In this document: positions 1-7,072 of the stretch, piece by piece
Position numbering within the stretch: the stretch's first letter is position 1
Layout: the number at the start of each line of letters is the position of its first letter
Assembly: GCA_964616405.1 (NCBI GenBank)
Contig: CAZTRE010000025.1
Coordinates: 1 to 16,113, forward strand
From: JAEDES01 sp964616405
Lineage (GTDB): Bacteria; Bacillota_I; Bacilli_A; RF39; UBA660
DNA length: 16,113 bases
Direction: 5' to 3'
Notes under the pieces: generated by a model
Told to the model about the DNA's origin: nothing
The model's input: the letters and a program-made list of their open reading frames with translations, nothing else
The model's database searches: none
Position numbers and translations under genes: made by a program

Positions 1-89
1 CAATGTTAAATAAGAATATAGATATTAACATTATTGTAGAATGCACAGGCTTAACCGAGAAAGAAATACTAGATTTAAAAACAGAATAA
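1..89 (+). CDS. C-terminal end of Rpn/PD-(D/E)XK nuclease family transposase-like protein (partial)
   Basis: The frame is open from the window edge to the TAA at 87-89 and encodes about 28 residues. They contain an ECTGLTEKEILDLK segment. This matches the typical C-terminus of Rpn (recombination-promoting nuclease) and related PD-(D/E)XK transposase-like proteins, where a short helix-turn-helix-like 'TGL..EEI..L' tail follows the nuclease domain. The nuclease domain itself is outside the window. The ATG at 3-5 is probably an internal Met, not the start. Proteins of this family are often multicopy in gut Firmicutes. The call rests on a short tail only and could be another protein ending in the same motif. 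Confidence 0.5.
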   Translation, partial: MLNKNIDINIIVECTGLTEKEILDLKTE

Positions 90-125
90 TAGAGCTTCAT
101 TTAGAATAAAAGTCTCTTTTACTTC

Positions 126-160
126 AAAACAAATAACTAAATATTATTTGTTTTTTTTTT
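126..160 (+). terminator. Intrinsic terminator after the Rpn-like gene
   Basis: AAAACAAATAA (126-136) pairs perfectly with TTATTTGTTTT (144-154) across a 7-nt loop, and Ts continue to 160. The stem is AT-rich but 11 bp long, and the U-tract is long. It separates the Rpn-like gene from the LCP gene. Its T-tract overlaps the possible -35 of the LCP promoter. Confidence 0.7.
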
Positions 161-176
161 ATTAAAATGATATAAT
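149..176 (+). promoter_or_regulatory. Promoter of the LCP gene, extended -10
   Basis: TATAAT lies at 171-176, preceded by TG at 168-169 (TGATATAAT). A possible -35, TTGTTT at 149-154, gives a 16-nt spacer. The ribosome binding site GAGGTG (195-200) follows, 5 nt before the ATG at 206. The -35 lies in the terminator T-tract and is less certain than the -10. Confidence 0.6.
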
Positions 177-205
177 AATATCGATTGTTGTAATGAGGTG
201 ATAAT

Positions 206-1660
206 ATGAAAAAAAATATAATTAATAAAACATTAAGTATAATAATGGATATAATATTTATAATTTTATTAGGTTCTATTGTCAAACTTGGAATGATTCC
301 AAATAAATATTTATTTATAGTAATTATAATATTATTGCTAGTAGGTATAATCGCCACTATATTAGCCTTTAAACTAAAAAGTATTATATTTAAAATAATT
401 TTAGCCATTTTTATAATCATACTTAGTATTGGAAGCAGTCTTGGAATTTACTATATCACCACTACCAACCATTTATTTACTAATATGTCTGAATCAACAG
501 AAAAAAGTATCTATTACGTAATTGTTAAAAAGGATAGTAATTATTCTAAATTAAAAGATCTTAATAAAAAGAATATGGCTGTATTAAACAATAAATCTAA
601 AAATTATGATAAAGCCTTAACCGAAGTATCAAAACAAATTAAGGTTAAAAATATTTCGTATGATGATATGAACAATATGGTAAAAGATTTATTATCTAAT
701 AAAGTTGATAGTCTATTAATTAATTCCAATAACAAAGATATATTAGATGAAACAATGAGCTTATTTAAAGAAAATACTAAAATACTTGAAGAAATTTCCA
801 TTGATGTTATTAAACAAAAAGAAAAAGAATATAAAAATAAATATGGACCATTCAATATTTTAATTAGTGGTATCGATACTAATGGCGATATTAATACAGT
901 AGCTCGTAGTGATGTAAATATTATTATGACAGTTAATCCAAATAATCATGAAGTTTTATTAACGAATATTCCAAGAGATACAGAAGTTAAGCTTCATAAT
1001 ACAACTGGTATCACTGATAAACTAACTCATGCTGGAATGTATGGTATAGATATGTCTAGACAAACCATAGAAGATTTCTTAGATATTGAAATACCTTACT
1101 ATGTTAGATTAAATTTTGATAGCCTAGTAAGAGTGGTTGATGCTATCGGTGGAATAGATATTAATAATGACATGGCCTTTAAAGGTGTAACTAGATATTT
1201 TGCAGTAGGACCTCTTCATCTAAATGGGAAACAAGCCTTAGAATATTCCCGTGAACGTAAAAAATTAGAAGGTGGAGACTGGACAAGAGGCCTTCACCAA
1301 GAAGAAGTTATTAGAGCGATTATTACTAAAGTAACGACAAGTAAAGAATTATTAACTAACTATTCTGAATTAGTAGAAGGCCTAAAGGATCTATTTCAAA
1401 CAAATATTCCAGAAGCCACTATTAAAAGATATATTAAAAATCAATTAGATACTATGGCTTCTTGGCAAATAGATTCTACTGCCGTAAAAATATATGACGG
1501 TGCCTATCAAGAAACATACTCTATGCCAGGTATGAACTTATATATATCAAAACCAGATCCTGAAAGTATCAATACTCTTTCAAAAATAATCAATAGTATG
1601 TTAAATGATAAAAAGTATGCTGATTTAAAAATAAAATACGCTAAGCAACAAGAATCTTAA
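206..1660 (+). CDS. LytR-CpsA-Psr (LCP) family cell-wall polymer ligase
   Basis: A 484-aa membrane protein. Three hydrophobic segments occupy roughly residues 10-30, 35-55 and 60-85. An extracytoplasmic region at about 100-200 looks like the substrate-binding-protein-like accessory domain seen in some LCP proteins. The LCP catalytic domain covers about 214-380. Recognisable motifs are RSDVNIIMTVNP (Arg234, Asp236), TNIPRDTEV (Arg257, Asp258), EYSRERK (Arg349, Arg351) and WTRG (Arg361), the acidic and arginine residues that bind polyprenyl-pyrophosphate lipids. Family members transfer secondary polymers such as teichoic acids or capsule from a lipid carrier to peptidoglycan at the outer membrane face. 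The start is fixed by GAGGTG 5 nt upstream. The gene has its own promoter and terminator, so it is monocistronic. Whether it is host sequence or cargo of the recombinase element to its right cannot be told. Confidence 0.9.
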   Translation: MKKNIINKTLSIIMDIIFIILLGSIVKLGMIPNKYLFIVIIILLLVGIIATILAFKLKSIIFKIILAIFIIILSIGSSLGIYYITTTNHLFTNMSESTEKSIYYVIVKKDSNYSKLKDLNKKNMAVLNNKSKNYDKALTEVSKQIKVKNISYDDMNNMVKDLLSNKVDSLLINSNNKDILDETMSLFKENTKILEEISIDVIKQKEKEYKNKYGPFNILISGIDTNGDINTVARSDVNIIMTVNPNNHEVLLTNIPRDTEVKLHNTTGITDKLTHAGMYGIDMSRQTIEDFLDIEIPYYVRLNFDSLVRVVDAIGGIDINNDMAFKGVTRYFAVGPLHLNGKQALEYSRERKKLEGGDWTRGLHQEEVIRAIITKVTTSKELLTNYSELVEGLKDLFQTNIPEATIKRYIKNQLDTMASWQIDSTAVKIYDGAYQETYSMPGMNLYISKPDPESINTLSKIINSMLNDKKYADLKIKYAKQQES

Positions 1661-1680
1661 TCCTGATATATTGCCTTAAG

Positions 1681-1703
1681 AAGAACTTTCGTTCTTTTTT
1701 TTT
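1681..1703 (+). terminator. Intrinsic terminator after the LCP gene
   Basis: AAGAAC (1681-1686) pairs with GTTCTT (1691-1696) around a TTTC tetraloop and is followed by Ts to 1703. It begins 20 nt after the LCP stop codon. It insulates the recombination module that follows. Confidence 0.8.
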
Positions 1704-1735
1704 AGTTTCGATAATACATTATAAAGAGGCGATAT

Positions 1736-1867
1736 ATGAAAACATACAATGATTTATTATTAGAAGTAAAAATGTTCTTAAATAAAGAATTATATGAACA
1801 TAAATTAATAAGTTTTAAAGAATTTACCTCAGTTGAAAATACATTACTAGAAAGAATGACTTCATAA
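1736..1867 (+). CDS. 43-aa protein encoded immediately upstream of the serine recombinase
   Basis: This short ORF (MKTYNDLLLEVK...ERMTS) begins at an ATG 6 nt after AGAGG (1725-1729). Its TAA (1865-1867) overlaps the ATG of the recombinase (1867-1869) as TAATG, the classic arrangement for translational coupling. The sequence is charged and probably helical, with a pattern of 'LL.EVK.FLNKELYEHKLISFKEF' type spacing. This resembles SHOCT-like short helical modules, where 'L...G.IT.EEF' recurs, but the match is loose. The coupling suggests it acts with, or sets the dose of, the recombinase. It could be a recombination directionality factor or an accessory DNA-binding peptide; neither role is shown by the sequence. 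Confidence 0.65.
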   Translation: MKTYNDLLLEVKMFLNKELYEHKLISFKEFTSVENTLLERMTS

Positions 1868-3249
1868 TGAATATTATAAAAACTAGGGAAGAATTGTTTC
1901 TTGGTAAAACAATTTATGATTTAAATTTAAATGTTGCTTATTACTCAAGAGTTTCAACTGATAAAGATGAACAACTTAACTCTTTAGAAAATCAAAAAAA
2001 TTATTTTGAAGATTTAATAAAAGCTAATAAAAAATGGAATTTCTATAGAGGTTATATTGATGAAGGTATAAGTGGAACCGCAGTTAAAAATAGAGAAAAT
2101 TTTCTTCAAATGATTGAAGATGCAATAGACGGAAAAATAGATCTTATTTTAACAAAAGAAGTATCAAGGTTTGCTAGAAATACAATTGATAGTATAAAAT
2201 ACACAGAGTTACTATTAAAAAATGGTGTCATTGTTTTATTTCTTTCCGATAACATTAACACAATTTATCCCGATAGTGAATTTCGTTTAACGTTAATGGC
2301 CTCTCTTGCTCAGGATGAAGTTAGAAAATTATCCGAAAGAGTTAAATTTGGTATCAAAAGAAGTATTAAAGATGGGAAGGTTGGAGGTAGTAGACTAACG
2401 GGATATATTAAAAAAGATAATAAATTAATTATAAATAGTAAAGAAGTTCCCATCATTAAATTATTGTTTAGTCTATATGCCACTGGTAACTATAGTTTTT
2501 CTGAAATTTCTAAGATATTAATGTCTAAAGGCTATTTAACTAAAATGGGAAAGCCTTATAGTGATGCTACTCTAAAGAAAATATTAACTAATCCTAGGTA
2601 TAAAGGATACTATACGGCCAATCTCTCCAAAATAGTTGACTACAAAACCCATAAAAAAGAAAAAGTTCCCGTAAGTGAACAAATAATTTATAAAGATGAA
2701 ACCGGCAATGTTCCCGCTATTATTGAAGAAAAACTCTGGGATAAAGCTAATGAAATATATACTGCTCGTAAAGATCATTGGAATAAAATAAATATTAATA
2801 AAACCAATAATATAAAAGAACCAACTTATTCCTCACTTATCTTTTGTAAAGAGCATAATAAACCCTTTATCCGTGCTGCATCTTCTAAAAGAAAGTTAAA
2901 TCCCGTCTGGCAATGTAACGAATACTTACGAAAAGGCAAATCTGCCTGTCTTAGCCCTCTAATTAAAGAAAATGAACTAGATACTTTTTTAATAAGTATA
3001 TTAAGTGAAAAATTAGATTTAAATAAAGTAAAGAATAGTTTACTAATGTTTTATAAAGACTCTAAAAAATTACCTAAAATATCTGAGTTTTTAAAAAATA
3101 AAACTCTTGAGAAAGATATAAGAGTCTACACTAAAATTTTTATAAATAAAATTATAGTTGAAAAAACAAATAATAATCGTAAACATTTAAAATTAGAATT
3201 AATTTATAATTTTAATAGCCACGAAACAAGGCCTTTTATTTTAAAATAA
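1867..3249 (+). CDS. Large serine recombinase (site-specific integrase)
   Basis: A 460-aa protein with the large serine recombinase layout. The N-terminal resolvase catalytic domain spans about residues 20-165. It shows YYSRVSTD (Arg28; nucleophile Ser30), DEGISGT, and SRFARNT (Arg101, Arg104), the last corresponding to the conserved active-site arginines. A 'Recombinase' DNA-binding domain follows at about 190-300 (TNPRYKGYYT). A zinc-ribbon-like module comes next, with Cys327, His330, Cys350 and Cys361; a His replaces the usual second Cys. The C-terminal part (370-460) is Lys/Leu-rich and probably helical, as in the coiled-coil region of this family. The enzyme makes double-strand breaks at att sites and rotates and rejoins the ends, with no need for homology beyond the crossover dinucleotide. 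All key residues are present, so it is probably active. Its stop is about 24 bp from the broken PBP gene, as expected for an integrase next to an element end. Confidence 0.93.
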   Translation: MNIIKTREELFLGKTIYDLNLNVAYYSRVSTDKDEQLNSLENQKNYFEDLIKANKKWNFYRGYIDEGISGTAVKNRENFLQMIEDAIDGKIDLILTKEVSRFARNTIDSIKYTELLLKNGVIVLFLSDNINTIYPDSEFRLTLMASLAQDEVRKLSERVKFGIKRSIKDGKVGGSRLTGYIKKDNKLIINSKEVPIIKLLFSLYATGNYSFSEISKILMSKGYLTKMGKPYSDATLKKILTNPRYKGYYTANLSKIVDYKTHKKEKVPVSEQIIYKDETGNVPAIIEEKLWDKANEIYTARKDHWNKININKTNNIKEPTYSSLIFCKEHNKPFIRAASSKRKLNPVWQCNEYLRKGKSACLSPLIKENELDTFLISILSEKLDLNKVKNSLLMFYKDSKKLPKISEFLKNKTLEKDIRVYTKIFINKIIVEKTNNNRKHLKLELIYNFNSHETRPFILK

Positions 3250-3272
3250 GGTCTCTCTTACATTTAAACCAT

Positions 3273-3285
3273 AAACCCAGGGTTT
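3273..3285. repeat. Perfect 13-bp palindrome at the insertion junction, candidate att core
   Basis: AAACCC-A-GGGTTT is a perfect dyad. A further AAACC copy lies just upstream at 3266-3270. The dyad covers the codons for Asn-Pro-Gly-Phe of the PBP, the first codons that match the family after the junction. Large serine recombinase att sites commonly have imperfect dyad symmetry about the crossover. The exact crossover bases cannot be set without the other end or an empty site. Confidence 0.5.
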
Positions 3286-4134
3286 GTAAAGATTGGACAA
3301 TTACTTGGTAAGGAACGCTTATTCTCTTATTTGGATAAATTTGGTTTTGGTAAAAAAACAGGAGTAGATCTTAATGGTGAAGGTCAAGGAATTATTTTTG
3401 ATTTAAATAGAGTAGGAAATGTCGAGCTAGCAACAACGGCCTTTGGTCAAGGTGTCAGTGTCACTCCAATCCAACAAGCAGTAGCTGTATCTGCCGTAGT
3501 TAATGGTGGCTACTTAAATCAACCCTTTATAGTAAAGAGTATCTCCGAAAGTGGAACTAACACCGTTATTAAAGAAAATAATACTAAAACAAGAAGACAA
3601 GTTATAAGTAGCCAGACCTCAGCTACAATGAGAAAAGCCTTAGAAAGTGTAGTTGCCTTAGGTGGTGGTAAATCTGCCTATATCGAGGGCTACCGAATAG
3701 GTGGTAAGACTGGTACAGCTCAAAAGGTTAAAGATGGAAGATACCTAGTAGGTAATTATATTATGTCGTTCATGGCTGTAGTCCCATCAAATGATCCAGA
3801 AGCCGTCCTATATTTAGCTATTGATAATCCGAAGAAAACAGCTCTTTTATCTAGTTATACAACCACTCCAATTGCAAGACGTATTTTACTAGATATCATC
3901 GATGCCCTTGAAATTGAAAAGCAACCCGGTGGCTTAGCCAAAGATTTAGAGTGGACAGATAAAGTTACTTATGAAGTTCCAAATGTTAAAGGTAAAACTG
4001 TCAAAGAAGCTAAAAGCATGTTACCGCAATTTACCATTGAATACTCTGGAACCGGTGATAAAGTAGTGGACCAAACTCCATCTCCTGGTGAACGTTTGGA
4101 AGAAAAAGGCATCATTAGATTACTCTTAAAATAA
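3274..4134 (+). pseudogene. 3' half of a class B penicillin-binding protein gene (FtsI/SpoVD type), interrupted by the recombinase element
   Basis: The frame gives family-like sequence from 3274 (NPGFVKIGQLLGKERL) to the TAA at 4132-4134. An in-frame TAA at 3265-3267 closes it upstream. The fragment holds the second half of the transpeptidase domain, including FGFGKKTGVDL, TTAFGQGVSVTPIQQ, and the KTG active-site box in GGKTGTAQKVKDG (KTG codons at 3706-3714). It ends with one PASTA domain (nt ~3970-4131, starting VPNVKGKTVKEA). Order and wording closely follow SpoVD of Bacillus. The SxxK nucleophile and the Ser of SxN (SCN in SpoVD) are missing, so the fragment cannot be a transpeptidase alone. 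The first possible start, TTG at 3331, has no well-placed ribosome binding site. Excision of the element could restore an intact gene. As the window stands, the gene is split. Confidence 0.88.
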
Positions 4135-4206
4135 TTAGTTCATTACCCTAAAAAAACTTAGTGCGAAAATGAAGACTTTATGGTAAACTTAAATAAGGTG
4201 ATACTA

Positions 4207-5877
4207 ATGAACGAAACACTTGATAAAAAAAGCGGCAAGAAAAATCCTAAACGAAGACTTCAAATTTCTAAAAAGTTTAAAGAAGATTTAGAGTTGTACC
4301 CACAAGAATCTCACAAAGAAGAATTACATGAATTAGAAAAAAAGGTAGGTCTTATCCAAAAAATAACCTTTATTAAAGTCCTTCCCATTGTTTTACTAGG
4401 TCAAATATATCAAACTTTAATAGAAGATAATGAACAAAAACAACAAATTGCCCTACAAGAAGTAATTAACCAAATAGAAAGAGAAAATACCTTCTCTGAT
4501 CAAGAAAAAAAAGAGATAATAACAGCTTTATCAAATTATAATTTATTTTCTTTATCTGATGAATTATTAGGAAAACTGGGTATTCAACGTGAGGGATATA
4601 AACGTGTTTCTAAAATCGATTTAACAGATTTTGATAAGCCCAAAGATCAGGCCGTCATCTCAGAAGAAACTACAAAAGCTATTCTTAAAGTCGATAATTT
4701 ACAAAAAGAAGAAAAGTATTTAAAAGAAAGTTATGCTACCGCAACTTCTAAAAAAGAAAATAGTTCAGTGCCAAAAGAACAAACTGCGGAAAATAAAGAA
4801 GATAGTATTATAGATTTAGATTCATTCAATGAAAAGTTAGATAAATTAAAAAATCATACCATTGTATCTGAATATGAGCTTAGATTAAAAGATGTTCGCC
4901 AAGAACTAAGAGAATTAATATTTGAATATAACGTAATAGCATCAGAAGTAGACAAGGTTTATGATGTTAAAGAAGCCGAAGAACTTTTAGACCGCTTAAC
5001 TGCAATTATTAAAAAAATTGAAGAATTAAAAGTTGCTTTAAACATACCAGATATTGCTAAATATGATAATTATTATTTGATGATGCTAGTTGAAGATTAT
5101 ATGGAATCTTTTGATAATCAAAATTCTGTTTCCGAAATAAAAGATTCCAGTCTATATATGATGTTATCAAGTAAACTTAATGAACTTGACACTAAAAAAG
5201 ATAATCTTCAAAAGAAAATAGAAAAGAAAAAAGAATCCTTAGAATTAGATGAGACAAAGCTTGAAAATCTCAAAGAAAAATATTATAACTTTGATCAAGT
5301 AAATCGCGCTATCTTGGAATTCCAAGTTACCCAAGATAAGGCTTTAGATGACATAAATAAAAAGATGGCTCAAGCTACTACCATCAAAGAACGTGTCAAT
5401 GTTCAAGTAAAAGGAATGACTCGTCAAAGTCGTAGGTTGATGCAACTTTTAACAGCATCCATGTTTTTGCCAGGAGCAAGATCTGCCAAAAGTATGGCTA
5501 CCATGACGGCACTTTCTCTCTATTTCATGAAAAATGCTATACACCATCGTACTATAACAAAGCGTTATAAAGTAGTAAAAACTACTGATTACAGTAAAGA
5601 AATTGAAAAAAGTCTTTCAGAACTTGATGACATTAGTGGTTTACTAAAGAAAACATCACGTCAACTTGACTTAACAATTAAAGATATAGAGCATGAATTT
5701 GCAGAATATTTAAATGAAATACCAGAGTGTAAAGAACTATTATCTAATCTCGAACAAGTTAGAGAACAATTAAAGGAAAAAGAATATGAAATAAAAAGAA
5801 TAAAGGATGCTCAAGAAAAGAATTTAGAAAAAAATAATGCCAAAGTTAAAAAACTAAATTATGAAGAGGCAGTGTAA
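4207..5877 (+). CDS. Coiled-coil protein of unknown function between the PBP and mraY
   Basis: The start is taken at ATG 4207 because AAGGTG (4195-4200) lies 6 nt before it. The in-frame ATG at 4180 has no such site. The 556-aa product is highly charged. A basic N-terminus (KKSGKKNPKRRLQ) is followed by a short hydrophobic stretch at about 50-70 (KVLPIVLLGQIYQ). Long Glu/Lys/Leu-rich heptad-like regions lie at about 210-400 and 460-550. A less polar segment at about 410-440 (LLTASMFLPGAR, TMTALSLYFMKNA) might touch or cross the membrane. I do not recognise the family. Its place in a division/wall cluster suggests, but does not prove, a structural or scaffolding role in wall synthesis or division. 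It begins 72 bp after the PBP stop with no terminator between them. Confidence 0.85.
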   Translation: MNETLDKKSGKKNPKRRLQISKKFKEDLELYPQESHKEELHELEKKVGLIQKITFIKVLPIVLLGQIYQTLIEDNEQKQQIALQEVINQIERENTFSDQEKKEIITALSNYNLFSLSDELLGKLGIQREGYKRVSKIDLTDFDKPKDQAVISEETTKAILKVDNLQKEEKYLKESYATATSKKENSSVPKEQTAENKEDSIIDLDSFNEKLDKLKNHTIVSEYELRLKDVRQELRELIFEYNVIASEVDKVYDVKEAEELLDRLTAIIKKIEELKVALNIPDIAKYDNYYLMMLVEDYMESFDNQNSVSEIKDSSLYMMLSSKLNELDTKKDNLQKKIEKKKESLELDETKLENLKEKYYNFDQVNRAILEFQVTQDKALDDINKKMAQATTIKERVNVQVKGMTRQSRRLMQLLTASMFLPGARSAKSMATMTALSLYFMKNAIHHRTITKRYKVVKTTDYSKEIEKSLSELDDISGLLKKTSRQLDLTIKDIEHEFAEYLNEIPECKELLSNLEQVREQLKEKEYEIKRIKDAQEKNLEKNNAKVKKLNYEEAV

Positions 5878-5897
5878 ACTTTTGTCTAAAATTCTAT

Positions 5898-5914
5898 AAT
5901 TATTCATAATAATT
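5898..5914. repeat. Short AT inverted repeat after the coiled-coil gene
   Basis: AATTATT (5898-5904) pairs with AATAATT (5908-5914) around CAT and is followed by TTTCTAT. It lies 20 nt after the stop of the coiled-coil gene, upstream of the mraY -10. It could be a weak terminator or a regulatory dyad. With no GC pairs, the hairpin would be marginal. Confidence 0.3.
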
Positions 5915-5923
5915 TTCTATTTG

Positions 5924-5932
5924 TGATATAAT
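5924..5932 (+). promoter_or_regulatory. mraY promoter, extended -10
   Basis: TGATATAAT lies at 5924-5932, an extended -10. The only -35-like hexamer is TTCATA (5903-5908) with an 18-nt spacer. The ribosome binding site GGAGTG (5946-5951) is 7 nt before the mraY ATG. mraY therefore seems able to be transcribed independently of the split PBP gene upstream. Confidence 0.6.
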
Positions 5933-5958
5933 GTTTCAAGGAAATGGAGTGAAAACTT

Positions 5959-6939
5959 ATGCTATTGTTAACCAAAGCTGTCTTTGCAATTATGATTGGT
6001 TTTTTATCATCAGTAATTCTTGGCTTATTTTTAATACCAACATTAAAGAAAATGCATGTCGGTCAAAAAATTAGTATATTTGTAGGAGAGGCCCATCGTA
6101 AAAAGGAGGGTACACCTACCTTTGGTGGTCTAATATTTATAATACCTACTATAGCAGCCACTATTTATCTTCTTTTAAGTGATAGAATACCTTATACTTC
6201 AAATTTAGGAATAGTTTTATTAGTCTTTTTAGGTTATGCTTGTATTGGATTCTTAGATGATTTCCTATCACAAAGAAAAGGTAATAATGAAGGTCTAACG
6301 GCCTATCAAAAGTTATTTATGCAAGTTTTAATAGCGATAGGTTTTTTCTATATATATATGAAAAATGGTGGCCAAACGGCTTTTGTTGTTGGAACACTAG
6401 GAATCGATATTGAATTAGGCTGGTTATATGGACTATTAATATTATTGGTCTTAGTCGGAGCTTCCAATGCCGTAAATCTTACCGATGGTCTAGATGGTTT
6501 AGCCGGAGGACTTTCTGCCATTGCTTTCATTGCTTTTAGTTTAATCTCCTTAATGGTAGGTTTTGAAGATATTGGAATATTTAGTTTAATATTAGTCGGA
6601 GCATTAATGGGCTTCTTAACTTATAATACCCATCCGGCTAAAGTGTTTATGGGAGACACTGGTTCTCTTGCTCTAGGTGCCGCTATGGGAGCAATTGCTA
6701 TTCTAACGCATAGGGAATTAACACTTTTAGTAGTTGCTGGAATCTTTGTAATTGAAACACTAAGTGTAATTCTCCAAACTTTCTGGGTTCAAGTTTTTCA
6801 TAAAAAATTATTTTTAATGACACCAGTTCATCATCATTTTGAAAAACTAGGTTGGCAAGAGCAAGATATTGTAAAACTATTCTGGGTCGCAGGATTAATA
6901 CTTGCCATGGCCGGAATAATATTTGGTGTTTGGTTATAA
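5959..6939 (+). CDS. mraY: Phospho-N-acetylmuramoyl-pentapeptide-transferase (MraY)
   Basis: A 326-aa polytopic membrane enzyme of normal length for the family. It transfers phospho-MurNAc-pentapeptide from its UDP carrier to undecaprenyl phosphate, making lipid I at the inner membrane face. The MraY signatures are all present: GTPTFGGLIF (residues 51-60), FLDDF (Asp100, Asp101), NLTDGLDGLAGG (Asp176, Asp179), FMGDTGSLALG (Asp233) and the MraY-specific PVHHHFEKLGW (His291-293), which separates it from WecA-type relatives. About ten hydrophobic helices alternate with these loops. The ATG at 5959 is supported by GGAGTG and an extended -10 promoter. It follows the PBP and coiled-coil genes as in dcw clusters, but murD does not follow it. 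A strong terminator overlaps its stop. Confidence 0.97.
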   Translation: MLLLTKAVFAIMIGFLSSVILGLFLIPTLKKMHVGQKISIFVGEAHRKKEGTPTFGGLIFIIPTIAATIYLLLSDRIPYTSNLGIVLLVFLGYACIGFLDDFLSQRKGNNEGLTAYQKLFMQVLIAIGFFYIYMKNGGQTAFVVGTLGIDIELGWLYGLLILLVLVGASNAVNLTDGLDGLAGGLSAIAFIAFSLISLMVGFEDIGIFSLILVGALMGFLTYNTHPAKVFMGDTGSLALGAAMGAIAILTHRELTLLVVAGIFVIETLSVILQTFWVQVFHKKLFLMTPVHHHFEKLGWQEQDIVKLFWVAGLILAMAGIIFGVWL

Positions 6940-6980
6940 AAAAGTTTACATCAAGTCTTAAGGACGATGTAAACTTTTTT
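6938..6980. terminator. Strong intrinsic terminator at the mraY stop, likely bidirectional
   Basis: AAAAAAGTTTACATC (6938-6952) pairs with GATGTAAACTTTTTT (6966-6980), a perfect 15-bp stem with a 13-nt loop and a further T. On the minus strand the same hairpin is followed by a T-tract, so it can serve both mraY and the converging minus-strand gene. The left arm overlaps the mraY TAA. Confidence 0.88.
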
Positions 6981-7052
6981 TATTATGATAAAATTAATCC
7001 ATGCAAAGTAAACTATTACAAGAAAACTTTTAAACATTTAACTTAAATAATC

Positions 7053-7072
7053 AAAAAATAGATTTATTTTTT
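7053..7072 (-). terminator. Weak AT hairpin over the stop of the minus-strand gene
   Basis: AAAAAATA (7053-7060) and TATTTTTT (7065-7072) pair around GATT and span the stop codon of the minus-strand gene. With no GC pairs it is a poor terminator. The hairpin at 6938-6980 is the more likely one. Confidence 0.25.

Larger units (their letters stand above)
1705..3279 (+). mobile_element. Right-end portion of a serine-recombinase element inserted in a PBP gene (left end not located)
   Basis: The 43-aa ORF and the serine recombinase directly abut PBP coding sequence that starts in mid-domain, so the right junction lies at about 3268-3285. The left end is not visible. No matching PBP 5' half occurs to the left, and the neighbouring LCP gene is complete with its own terminator. 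The start given here is simply the end of the LCP terminator. The element may well include the LCP and Rpn-like genes and extend beyond the window. Confidence 0.55.

Noticed and set aside
3232..3251. Hairpin over the recombinase stop (CCTT..ATTTT with AAAATAAGG) as a terminator
   Set aside because: The stem has a 2-nt bulge and few GC pairs and is followed by CTCTC, not a T-tract, so support is too weak.
3331..4134. A free-standing 267-aa PBP-like gene starting at TTG 3331
   Set aside because: Family-matching sequence begins earlier, at 3274. The TTG has no ribosome binding site at proper distance, and the SxxK half is absent, so it is a gene fragment.
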